The notes under the pieces are model-generated. The model made no database searches. It saw only the letters and a list, made by a program, of their open reading frames with translations, and was not told the origin of the DNA. Shown here piece after piece: positions 39,785 to 47,774 of a stretch of 64,000 nt of DNA. Origin of the DNA: Verrucomicrobiia bacterium (GTDB taxonomy: Bacteria; Verrucomicrobiota; Verrucomicrobiia; Limisphaerales; Fontisphaeraceae); NCBI GenBank assembly GCA_026414565.1, contig JAOAIT010000044.1, positions 91,931-155,930 on the forward strand. Direction: 5' to 3'. Both the position numbers and the translations under genes were made by a program. Every line of letters begins with the position of its first letter. Positions within the stretch are counted from its first letter, which is position 1.

Positions 39785-40853
39785 GGGCCAGATACTCCGT
39801 GGTGGCGCGCCGGATCATTTCGATGGTGCTGGGCATTCCCACATCGCCGTGACACACCGCCGCGCAGCGGCCACAGCCTACGCAGGCCATGGACAGCTCG
39901 CGCTGGATGAAATAATGGGCCAGTTTGCGGAAGAATCGCCGGTTGCGCCGGTCATGCACGGCCTTGCGGGGGTTGTGTCCGCCGGCCATGCGGGTGAAAC
40001 CGTACAAGGCGCAGGCATCCCAGAGCCGCACCCGCTCAAATTCATCCGGGCCGGTGGGGCGGTCGGTCACGGTAAAGCAGGTGCAGGCGGGGCAGACGTA
40101 GGTGCAGCCGCCACATTCCAGGCAGCGGCTGCCGATTTCCGCCCACGTTTTTTCGAGCACCTTTTCCTGGCTGATATACCGCACGGTGGCGCTGAACCAG
40201 CCGGTGGTGGTTTTGAAACGCTGCCGCACCTCGCTCAGAATCTGGCGGCGCCGCGCCACGTGCCCGGGGGTGGCCTTCTGGAAAAACGGCTCGGCAAAGA
40301 GGGCCTCGCCGGCGGGACTGCCCGCCACCACCAGAAAGCCCTCCGCGCCCAAATCCATGAGCTGCAAATCGAAGTGCGCTTTGGCCGCCGGCCCGGTGTC
40401 GGTGCACAGGCAATAACATTCGTCATTGATGTCCACCTGCGGATCCGTGCAGACCATGTTCACCAGGAACAAATGGGCCCGCCGCCGCGCGTAATAGGGG
40501 TCCCGAAATTCGCGCCCCAGGTAAAAACGGTCGAGATGATAGATGCCCGCCACATCACACGAGCGGATGCCGAAGATGGCCCGCTTCTTTTCGTCGTAGG
40601 TGGATTGGATCTCATAACTCCCGTCGGCCTTGCGGATGCGAAACAACTGCTCGATATGCGGCAGCACGTAGCGTTTGGGCGGATAATAAGGATTGGGGAC
40701 GTGCAGTTGAATCAGACTGCGGTTGGCCTCGGTGACCACATCAAAATAGGTGTCGCGGCCCCGCCCGTTGAACGGGGCCAGCACCTCGTGATCGCGCCGC
40801 AGCACGTCCACGATTTTCAGCACATCCTCGCGGGCAACCAGTCGGGCGCGCAT
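39762..40853 (-). CDS. Fe-S electron-transfer subunit, sulfhydrogenase beta (HydB/AsrA)-like
   Basis: This 363-residue protein matches the HydB/AsrA family, which has an N-terminal domain of unclear role and a C-terminal ferredoxin-like domain with two [4Fe-4S] motifs. Visible motifs are CLECGGCTYVCPACTC (around residue 240) and CVGCGRCAAVCHGDVGMP near the C-terminus. It should carry electrons between the flavin subunit encoded next and the hydrogenase or molybdopterin subunit. An SD-like GGAGAAAG lies upstream of the ATG, and the start is only 2 nt after the preceding stop. Confidence 0.9.
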   Translation of the reverse strand: MRARLVAREDVLKIVDVLRRDHEVLAPFNGRGRDTYFDVVTEANRSLIQLHVPNPYYPPKRYVLPHIEQLFRIRKADGSYEIQSTYDEKKRAIFGIRSCDVAGIYHLDRFYLGREFRDPYYARRRAHLFLVNMVCTDPQVDINDECYCLCTDTGPAAKAHFDLQLMDLGAEGFLVVAGSPAGEALFAEPFFQKATPGHVARRRQILSEVRQRFKTTTGWFSATVRYISQEKVLEKTWAEIGSRCLECGGCTYVCPACTCFTVTDRPTGPDEFERVRLWDACALYGFTRMAGGHNPRKAVHDRRNRRFFRKLAHYFIQRELSMACVGCGRCAAVCHGDVGMPSTIEMIRRATTEYLAHESAAAH

Positions 40854-40855
40854 AC

Positions 40856-42886
40856 TTACACTTTCTCCAAACGCACAAACAGGGGCTTGGTGCGGCTGAC
40901 CGCCTCAAACGCGCCTTCCCCGGTGATTTGGCGCATGACTTCCTTCACGAAAAAGGGCACGTAAATGGTGCCGCTGCGGACTTCGGGGGTCACGCGCGCG
41001 GTGGTGGTGGAGGTGCCGTGGGCCGCCACCAGCCGGATGGGCGCTCCATCCCGGATGCCCAGGGTGCGCGCGTCTTCATCGTTCACCTCGACAAAACCTT
41101 CTGGGTAATCCAGCAGCAGCACGCGCAGCTCCCGTTTCAGCGTTTCACTGTGCTTGACCAGCACGTTTTGATGCCAGTAGTAGAGGCTGCTCCCAAAAAT
41201 CACCGCCATGGGAAACTCCGCCGTCGGCCCGAAGGTGCCCGCCGGGCGGGGCACGGGCGCAAACCGGAATTGCGGTTCGGGCGATAATTTTTCAAACAGT
41301 CGGGGCGTGCCGAGGGGGCGGTCCTTGGTGCAGGGCCAGGCCCGGCCGTATTCGCGCCCCAGGTTTTCATGGGTGGCGCCGCTGTAGAACGGCACGGCCT
41401 GCGCAATCTCCTCCATGACCGCCGCACTATCGGCGTAATGCCAGCCGGCGCCCAGGGCGTTGGCCATCTGCGTCAGTTGCAGCCATGCCGGCCGCGGCCC
41501 GGCCGGAGGTTGAATGACCTGGCGCGCCAGTTGAATGCGCCGGTCCGTGCTGGTAAAGGTGACTTGCTCCTCGCCAAACGCCACGGTGGGGAGTACCACG
41601 TGGGCATACTCGGCGGTGGAGGTCATGAACAGGTGTTGCACCACCACCAGCTCCATTTGCCGCAGGGCCTGCCCTGCCTCACAAAAAACCGCCGTGTTCA
41701 CCGGGTCATAACGCAGCAGCCAGATGCCTTTCAATCCTTGCGTGTGGTTTTCCAAAGCCTCCTGCGCCCCCACGCCGGGGCGGGCGGGCAGCCGTACGCC
41801 CCAAAGTTTTTCCAGCGGCTCCCGCGCTTGCGGATCCTCCACGCGCCCATAGCCCGGCAGGCGGTCCGGCAGCATGCCCAGATCACACACCCCCTGCAGG
41901 TTGTTGTGTTCATTGAGGGGATATAAACCGCCGCCCGGCCTGCCCAGGTTGCCCGTGAGCAACGCCAGATTGACCAGGGCGCGAATGCTGCCTTTGCCCC
42001 GTGCGGCCACCCCCGTGGAATAGAGAATGGCGGCGGAGGGGGCCGTGGCGTACGCTATGGCCGCCTGTTCAATGTCGGCCGCCGGCACACCGCAGCTTTC
42101 GGCGATGGAGACCAAATCGTAGGCCTGGATTTCCTGGAGGAATTTTTCGTAATCGGCGCAGTGGGCCTTGATGAACGGCAGATTCATGAGGCCGCGATCC
42201 ACGATGACCTTGGCCATGGCCCCATAGAGAGCCACGCGGTAACCCGGGCGCAACTGCAAATGGAGATCCGCCGTTTCTGCCACCCGCTGCCGGCGGGCAT
42301 CAATGACGATGACCGTGGCGCCGCGCAGCTTCGCCCGCATCACCCAGCCTCCGATGGTGGGCAGTTGCATGCCCAAATCCACGCCGTCCACCACGATCAC
42401 CCCGCTTTCCAGGAGATCGCTGATGGGATTGGTGCTCGCCGGCACTCCCAACATTTCACACAGCGTGTCCACGCTGTTGTTGCAATAAACCCCGGTGCCA
42501 TGCTCCAAGTTGTTGGTGCCCATCACAGCCCGGGCCAGTTTTTGCAGCAGGTAGCTCTCCTCATTCGAGCAGCGCGGGCTGTTGTAAAAGCCCACCGCGT
42601 CCGGCCCATGGCGTGCTTTGATTTCCTGCAACCGCCGGGCAATGAAGGCATAGGCCTCCTCCCACGAAACCGGCTCAAACTTACCGTTTTTCCGCAGCAG
42701 GGGATGCATCAGGCGATCGGGTGAGCTGGCCACTTCATGCACATTCCAACCCCGCACACAAATGCGCCCCTGGTTCGACGGATGCGACATGCTGGGATAC
42801 ACGCCGGTGATGCGGTTGCCCTGGGACTCCAGGTAAATCCCGCAGCCCACCCCGCAGAACGTGCACGTTGTCAACGTATGCGCCAT
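40856..42886 (-). CDS. Molybdopterin oxidoreductase, formate-dehydrogenase-like alpha subunit with altered active site
   Basis: The ATG at 42886 is preceded by a GAGGTGG ribosome-binding site and gives 676 residues; a TTG at 42964 is a weaker alternative. The N-terminus has the [4Fe-4S] motif C8-x2-C11-x3-C15-x27-C43. Molybdopterin-binding blocks follow, including a CDLGMLPDRLPGY segment typical of FdhF-type proteins. In a gapless comparison with E. coli FdhF, the Sec140-His141 pair corresponds to Tyr134-Cys135 (VYCNNS), and Arg333 of RGQNN corresponds to Asn325 (NEHNN). Formate oxidation is therefore doubtful. It could still be a formate dehydrogenase with a shifted ligand, an enzyme for another substrate, or an electron-transfer or structural subunit. 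It is the first gene of the hydrogenase operon. Confidence 0.88.
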   Translation of the reverse strand: MAHTLTTCTFCGVGCGIYLESQGNRITGVYPSMSHPSNQGRICVRGWNVHEVASSPDRLMHPLLRKNGKFEPVSWEEAYAFIARRLQEIKARHGPDAVGFYNSPRCSNEESYLLQKLARAVMGTNNLEHGTGVYCNNSVDTLCEMLGVPASTNPISDLLESGVIVVDGVDLGMQLPTIGGWVMRAKLRGATVIVIDARRQRVAETADLHLQLRPGYRVALYGAMAKVIVDRGLMNLPFIKAHCADYEKFLQEIQAYDLVSIAESCGVPAADIEQAAIAYATAPSAAILYSTGVAARGKGSIRALVNLALLTGNLGRPGGGLYPLNEHNNLQGVCDLGMLPDRLPGYGRVEDPQAREPLEKLWGVRLPARPGVGAQEALENHTQGLKGIWLLRYDPVNTAVFCEAGQALRQMELVVVQHLFMTSTAEYAHVVLPTVAFGEEQVTFTSTDRRIQLARQVIQPPAGPRPAWLQLTQMANALGAGWHYADSAAVMEEIAQAVPFYSGATHENLGREYGRAWPCTKDRPLGTPRLFEKLSPEPQFRFAPVPRPAGTFGPTAEFPMAVIFGSSLYYWHQNVLVKHSETLKRELRVLLLDYPEGFVEVNDEDARTLGIRDGAPIRLVAAHGTSTTTARVTPEVRSGTIYVPFFVKEVMRQITGEGAFEAVSRTKPLFVRLEKV

Positions 42887-43161
42887 GGCACCACCTCGCC
42901 GACCCTTACCCATCAGGGCACACCCCACCCCAACTTGCTTATGCGTCATTTTAACGATAAGCAAATCTAAAACAAGAGTCGTGTCGTCGCGTAAAAAACT
43001 AATTCATCGGGGGCGCTTCGGCTAAACGTGATTTGTCAAAACTTGGTTGTATTTTGTTCTGCCTGCTCCCCCAAGTCGGCTCGACTCAGGGGGGGTGGCC
43101 ATTGCGGGGGAGGGCGCCCTCCTCATCTTGCTCCGGCCCATGACCAATGATACGCTAATCC
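42887..43161. other. Divergent intergenic region upstream of the hydrogenase operon
   Basis: This 275-nt AT-richer gap separates the leftward hydrogenase operon from the rightward peptidase gene and should hold both promoters. A perfect TTGACA faces the operon at 43039-43034, but no convincing -10 box sits 16-18 nt beyond it. I saw no sigma-54 (TGGCAC-N5-TTGC) site of the kind that controls E. coli hyc genes. Confidence 0.4.
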
Positions 43162-44760
43162 ATGATGCTGGCGCAGCCACATCTCAGGCCGCAAGCCCTC
43201 TCCCGCCGCCGGGGGGGCATTAACGTTGCCGCAGGCCCTAGCTGGCCAGAGTGGCTGTTGGCCCTGATGTTGTGGGGCTGTTTTTCGACTGGGTTGATGG
43301 CGGCACCCGCCCCGCCGCAGGGTTGGATTGAAATGCGGACGCCCTTCCTCCGCGCTTTTTCCAATCTATCCACGCAGGAGCTGATGGCCGTCGTGGGTCG
43401 CATCGAGCTGTTTCGTCATCATTATGGGGCCTTGGCCGGGGCCGAGGCCACGGCGGCTTCGCCCATCTTTTTGTACGTTTTTCGCAATGATCGCGAATTC
43501 ACGCCTTTCAAACCGCTCTACGAGGGCAGGCCCAAGGCGGTCAGTGGCTACTTTACCCGGGCCATGGAAGCCAACTGGATGGCTTTGGATGCCGCCCATT
43601 TGCAGGGCGAAAGCCTGCAGACCATATTTCACGAGTACACCCATCTGCTGCTGCGGCGCAATTCGCTGTTCTGGCCACTATGGCTGGAGGAGGGCATGGC
43701 CGATGTCTATTCCACATTTGAGGTGACAGATAAAGAAGTGCTCATTGGCAAACCTTCGGCGCGTCGGCTGCGCATCCTAGCCCGGCAGTCGTTCATGCCG
43801 TTGCGGGAGCTGCTGGAGGTGAATCACGAGTCGCCCCAATATAACGAGCAGGAGCATCAGGGCATCTTTTACGCACAATCCTGGCTCCTGGCTCATTACC
43901 TTGCCTTGGGAGATAATCCGGCGCACCGGGCTCGCTTCCGGCAATTTACCGAGGCCCTGCGTGCCGGCGAGCCGGCAGTATCGGCGGTGACCAACGTCTT
44001 CAAGGTCACCTTGGCCCAGTTGGAGGCGCAATTGAGGCAGTACTATGAGCGCGGCCAGTTTGAACCCATGAGACTGCCCATTCGCGGCCGGACCAATGCC
44101 ATGACCTCGGTGTGGACCCGCCCGGTGCCTCCTGCGGAAATGGCCTTTCAGTTGGGTTGGCTGTTGATTCATGTGCGCCGCTCCGAGGATGCCCAAGCCT
44201 GGTTTGAGCTGGCCGGACGTTTGCAACCTGCGGGCCCCTATGGGGCCGAGGGCTTGGGGTTGCTGGCCGCCGAGCGTAACCAACCCAAGGAAGCCCTGGC
44301 TCACCTGGAGCGCGCGGTGCGGGCCGGCTCCCGCAACTACAGTGTCCATTACCATTTGGGCCGCCTCCGCCTGGAGCAGGCCCTGCAACCTAATGGCGTT
44401 CTGTTGCGCATGCCAGAGGAGCAGGCCCGCCTGATCCGCACCCCCTTGCGCCAAGCCATTACCCTGCAACCCAACTGCGCCGTCGCCCACAATCGCCTGG
44501 GCTTTTTGGAGTCAGTCCAAGGGGAGAACCCGGCGGCCGCCATTCGGCATCTTCAGACCGCCGCCCAACTAGAGCCGGACAATTGCGGCTTCATTCTCAT
44601 GTGGGCCAGATACGCCTTGGAGCAGGGCAAAGATGCCAAAGCCCTGCAAGCGCTGGAGGATATGGCCCGGCAGGGCAGTCACCCGCGGTGCCAAAAACAA
44701 GCCCGAGAATTGCTGGCCCGCTTCAACGGCGCCGGCAGGATTTCTTCAGGGCGCCCATAG
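43162..44760 (+). CDS. Secreted peptidase-MA-like (HExxH) protein with TPR-like repeats
   Basis: This 532-residue protein has a long basic N-terminus followed by a hydrophobic segment (LLALMLWGCFSTGLMA) ending in A-A-P, consistent with a signal peptide. A gluzincin-type zinc motif H157-E-Y-T-H161 is followed about 20 residues later by WLEEGMADVY, which supplies the third, Glu, ligand. This is the DUF1570/peptidase MA pattern. The C-terminal half (from about residue 325) has Ala/Leu-rich helical repeats typical of TPRs (FQLGWLLIHVRRSEDAQAWF, AEGLGLLAAERNQPKEALAH). The product is probably a periplasmic metallopeptidase or a scaffold; the substrate is unknown. Starts at 43162 and 43165 are equivalent. 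Confidence 0.85.
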   Translation: MMLAQPHLRPQALSRRRGGINVAAGPSWPEWLLALMLWGCFSTGLMAAPAPPQGWIEMRTPFLRAFSNLSTQELMAVVGRIELFRHHYGALAGAEATAASPIFLYVFRNDREFTPFKPLYEGRPKAVSGYFTRAMEANWMALDAAHLQGESLQTIFHEYTHLLLRRNSLFWPLWLEEGMADVYSTFEVTDKEVLIGKPSARRLRILARQSFMPLRELLEVNHESPQYNEQEHQGIFYAQSWLLAHYLALGDNPAHRARFRQFTEALRAGEPAVSAVTNVFKVTLAQLEAQLRQYYERGQFEPMRLPIRGRTNAMTSVWTRPVPPAEMAFQLGWLLIHVRRSEDAQAWFELAGRLQPAGPYGAEGLGLLAAERNQPKEALAHLERAVRAGSRNYSVHYHLGRLRLEQALQPNGVLLRMPEEQARLIRTPLRQAITLQPNCAVAHNRLGFLESVQGENPAAAIRHLQTAAQLEPDNCGFILMWARYALEQGKDAKALQALEDMARQGSHPRCQKQARELLARFNGAGRISSGRP

Positions 44761-44906
44761 CGGGCCATGCTGAAGGGGAGACGGGAAGCTGGGTGCCATG
44801 ATTCGCTTAACCTGCGCCAAGATGACACACAAGCAGGCGTGGCCTAGGTTGTTCTAATACCTCCCAAAACATTTTCGGTAAGAAAATTTTCACTGCACAA
44901 CTTTTT

Positions 44907-44936
44907 TTGATAAAAAAAATCTTAAACCCCTATAAT
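44907..44936 (+). promoter_or_regulatory. Near-consensus sigma-70 promoter for the sigma factor gene
   Basis: TTGATA (44907-44912) and a perfect TATAAT (44931-44936) are separated by 18 nt in an AT-rich tract. Transcription would start near 44943 and leave a leader of about 130 nt before the sigma factor start. The 44761-45074 gap contains no gene other than a 13-codon upstream ORF. Confidence 0.8.
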
Positions 44937-45043
44937 GAGTAATGTGAAACAAACAGGTCATGGGTGGGCCGTAAACCAAGCCAGCTTGGGGTGCGGGGGC
45001 AGTCCGGGCTGCGTCGCTTGTGGGTCTGCCCAGGCTTTCAGGC

Positions 45044-45082
45044 ATGAAAAATGCTAGGAAGGACAATACGCCATATGCTTAA
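45044..45082 (+). other. Possible 12-residue upstream ORF overlapping the sigma factor start
   Basis: An ATG at 45044 opens a short frame (MKNARKDNTPYA) that stops with TAA at 45080-45082, overlapping the chosen sigma factor ATG at 45075 by 8 nt in another frame. It could couple translation or be chance. Confidence 0.3.
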
Positions 45083-46115
45083 GCAAAAAATATCCCAGAA
45101 AAAAGTTGTCCGCCGGAATAAGTCGGCGGCGAAAAAGCCGGCACCCATGAAAACTGCCAAAGGTGAACCCAAGGAAAAACAGAAGCCCGTGGGGGAGCCA
45201 GCGCCTTCGAGTGCGCCGCCGGCCACTCCACCGCCGCCCCCGCCGCAGGTGGCACGGGAACCCGAGGTGAGTTGGGAGGAAAGGGAAAATGAGGCGTGGG
45301 ATGGGGAGAGTGCCATCAAGCTATATCTCAAAGAGATTGGCGAGGTGCCGTTGTTGACTCCCGAGCAGGAAATTGAACTGGCCGCCCGCATCAAGAAAGG
45401 CGACAAGAAAGCGCGGGAACAAATGATCAAGGCCAACCTGCGGCTGGTGGTGAAGATCGCCCATGATTATGAGAATTACGGCCTGCCCCTGCTGGATTTG
45501 ATCAGTGAGGGCAACATTGGCCTGATGAAGGCGGTGGAGCGGTTTGACCCGGCCAAAGGGGGCAAGCTCTCCACCTATGCGGCCTGGTGGATCAAGCAGG
45601 CAATCAAACGCGCCCTGGCCAACCAGGCCAAAACCATTCGTCTGCCGGTGCATCTGGTGGACAAAATCGCCCGCATGCGCCGCGTGGCCATGCAACTGCA
45701 GGAGGAGCTGGGCAGGGAGCCGACGGATGAGGAGCTGGCCGAGGAGATGGGACTTTCCCCCTCGCGCGTGGCCTTGATGCGCACGGCCGGCATTCGCCCG
45801 GCCTCGCTGGATGCGCCGATTGGGGACGACGACAACAACTCGTATTCGGAGTTGATCGCCGATGAGCAGGCCAGCACGCCTTATGACCGTCTGGAGGACG
45901 AAACGGTGCGCGACATGCTGCGGGAATTGATGAAAAGCTTGGAACCCCGCGAAGCGGAGATCTTGAGCTATCGCTTTGGTTTGGATGGCGGCCCGGAGCG
46001 CACCCTGGAGGAGGTGGGGGAGAAATTCCACGTGACCCGCGAGCGCATCCGCCAGATTCAGAACATTGCCCTGCGCAAACTCCGGCGCATGATTGAAAAA
46101 CTGGAGAGCAACTAA
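45075..46115 (+). CDS. Sigma-70 family RNA polymerase sigma factor (RpoD/RpoS type)
   Basis: The ATG at 45075 is preceded by AGGAAGGA 11 nt upstream and gives 346 residues; an ATG at 45051 would add eight. A Lys/Pro/Ala-rich tail of about 70 residues leads into region 1.2 (KLYLKEIGEVPLLTPEQEIE), the region 2 core (NLRLVVKIAHDYENYGLPLLD, with GNIGLMKAVERFD and STYAAWWIKQAIKRAL), region 3 and region 4 (RTLEEVGEKFHVTRERIRQI). Region 1.1 and the non-conserved insert of large RpoD proteins are absent. It is a primary-type or stationary-phase-type sigma factor that should read TTGACA/TATAAT promoters. Its end overlaps the convergent gene by 4 nt. Confidence 0.95.
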   Translation: MLKQKISQKKVVRRNKSAAKKPAPMKTAKGEPKEKQKPVGEPAPSSAPPATPPPPPPQVAREPEVSWEERENEAWDGESAIKLYLKEIGEVPLLTPEQEIELAARIKKGDKKAREQMIKANLRLVVKIAHDYENYGLPLLDLISEGNIGLMKAVERFDPAKGGKLSTYAAWWIKQAIKRALANQAKTIRLPVHLVDKIARMRRVAMQLQEELGREPTDEELAEEMGLSPSRVALMRTAGIRPASLDAPIGDDDNNSYSELIADEQASTPYDRLEDETVRDMLRELMKSLEPREAEILSYRFGLDGGPERTLEEVGEKFHVTRERIRQIQNIALRKLRRMIEKLESN

Positions 46116-47755
46116 GAGCCTTTGCGGGCGGCCTGGTGGGTGACAATCGGCACGTAACCGCGCTCAAGACCTGGCGGCGGGGTCACCCACAGGCCGGGGT
46201 CCAGTTTGACCAGTTTGCCGCGGGCAGGCGGGGCCATGTAATCGCGGTCGGGGGTCCAGTGCTGATGGATTTTTTCCACAAAAGCCTGGAGTTTGGCCTT
46301 TTTCTCCTCGCTCCAGGAATATTGCTGGAACGAGGGCTGATCCACAAAACGATACCAATAGTAGGTGACGACCGAGCCATCCAGCAGTTGGGTGGTGAAG
46401 GGGCCACGGGTGGGGCCGGGTTTGGCCCATGCCCCCTTGCCGGGTGAGGTGTAAGGCGCGCCGGGCCGGGCGAGCGGGAAACTGGCGGCCGCCAGGCGGG
46501 TTTCCGGCGGCACCTCTGCGGGCGCAATCACGACCTGCTCGTTGCCCACCGATTTGGAGTATTGGGGAAAAAGACCGGCCGGATAGGGGGCATTGGTAAA
46601 CCACTGCAGGCCCCAAATGTTACCCTCGAAGATGCGGGTATCGAAAACGGTTTCCACCCCTTTGAGGGGTTTGCCGGCCTGGGAGAAGCGGGTGGTGCGG
46701 GTGTTCAATTTGGGTTTCCAGGCGTGGGCGGGGTCAAAACGTCCCGGACACACCGGCCCGCCGTCCCGCCAGCGTTTGAAGGCCTCGTACAAGGCCCCTT
46801 TGGAGTAGTAAGTGACCTCCTGCACCAGCCAGGCGCGGCCTTCCTGATCCACGGGAAATTGGAGCTTGGGGATTTTGACGTAGCGCTGGCCCTGGGCATC
46901 CGAGCTTTCCAGGCGGGGGACGGTGTTGATTTCCATCGCGCCGCCGCCCATGATGCCGGGGCGGGCGTCCAGCCCGCGCCCATAGAGGAAGGGGTAGTTG
47001 AAGAGCTTGCCAATCTTGCTCCAAGTTTCGGGGATATAATAAGCCAGGGGGCCTTTGAAATTGGCCGCGCTGAGGAAACAGGTCCAACTTTGGTCCCCGG
47101 TGGGGGGGTCGCCCTCGGTGGGGTCCGTAAAGGGCAGGGCCATCCAGGTATAACCCAAAAAATCGCCGTTGGGGTTGTCGGCAAAAGTCAGGCCGTCGGG
47201 CGGAATCAGCAGGCGGTTGCTGAGCTGGGCAACGCCCAGCCGGTCATCGGGCAGGGCCTCATTGCTGTAGAAAAAGGACCAGCCGGGCGAGCCGATTTCG
47301 TAATCATAACATTGTGGAGTGGCATTAAGGCTGAATTTGGGCGGGCCATAGCGAAAATGATTGCGTGCCCAGTAGCCCACGCCGCCCTCAAGCGTCTGAA
47401 ACACACTGCTCCATGTGGGGCCGCGGGCCTTCCACTGGCGCGCAAGGGTGCCTTCCGGGGCGAGGGGACGATCCTTGTTGTCGGAGTTGTCCGGCATGAC
47501 CCACGAGCTGGGCAGGCCAATCTGGAAATTGGCCAGCGGCTGGTCAATCAACGGCCACACGGCCACATAAAACCCCATGCCGGCGGTGTAGCGGCCTTCG
47601 GCTGGCGGCGGGTCATGATGAAAGCCAATGTACCCGTGCAATCCTTCAGAGAGGACCTTGATTTGGCCGGGGGCATTGGTGGGCACCGGGGCGGGGGCCG
47701 CTCCGGCCAGGCCGGCTGCCGCCAGCATCAGAATGGGAAGCGTGCTGCGAAACAT
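46112..47755 (-). CDS. Secreted protein of unknown function
   Basis: This 547-residue protein has a clear signal peptide (MFRSTLPILMLAAAGLAGAA, then a proline-rich linker). The mature part is rich in Trp, Tyr, Pro and Gly, with no motif I recognise; the composition suggests a beta-rich extracytoplasmic fold. It starts 19 nt after the Gfo/Idh/MocA gene stop, so the two form an operon and both are exported. A role in carbohydrate or surface metabolism is guessed from that neighbour only. Confidence 0.8.
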   Translation of the reverse strand: MFRSTLPILMLAAAGLAGAAPAPVPTNAPGQIKVLSEGLHGYIGFHHDPPPAEGRYTAGMGFYVAVWPLIDQPLANFQIGLPSSWVMPDNSDNKDRPLAPEGTLARQWKARGPTWSSVFQTLEGGVGYWARNHFRYGPPKFSLNATPQCYDYEIGSPGWSFFYSNEALPDDRLGVAQLSNRLLIPPDGLTFADNPNGDFLGYTWMALPFTDPTEGDPPTGDQSWTCFLSAANFKGPLAYYIPETWSKIGKLFNYPFLYGRGLDARPGIMGGGAMEINTVPRLESSDAQGQRYVKIPKLQFPVDQEGRAWLVQEVTYYSKGALYEAFKRWRDGGPVCPGRFDPAHAWKPKLNTRTTRFSQAGKPLKGVETVFDTRIFEGNIWGLQWFTNAPYPAGLFPQYSKSVGNEQVVIAPAEVPPETRLAAASFPLARPGAPYTSPGKGAWAKPGPTRGPFTTQLLDGSVVTYYWYRFVDQPSFQQYSWSEEKKAKLQAFVEKIHQHWTPDRDYMAPPARGKLVKLDPGLWVTPPPGLERGYVPIVTHQAARKGS

Positions 47756-47774
47756 GGTTTGATGGGAGAATGGG

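Noticed and set aside
40856..42886. Calling the operon a formate hydrogenlyase
   Set aside because: Overall gene set is similar, but HycB is absent and the molybdopterin subunit lacks the Sec/Cys-His and Arg active-site residues.
40856..42886. Selenocysteine (UGA) in the molybdopterin subunit
   Set aside because: The frame has no internal TGA, and the aligned position is Tyr or Cys.
42965..43161. Sigma-54 promoter upstream of the hydrogenase operon
   Set aside because: No TGGCAC-N5-TTGC arrangement was found in the operon direction; the TGGCAC near 42885 is on the wrong strand and inside the start region.
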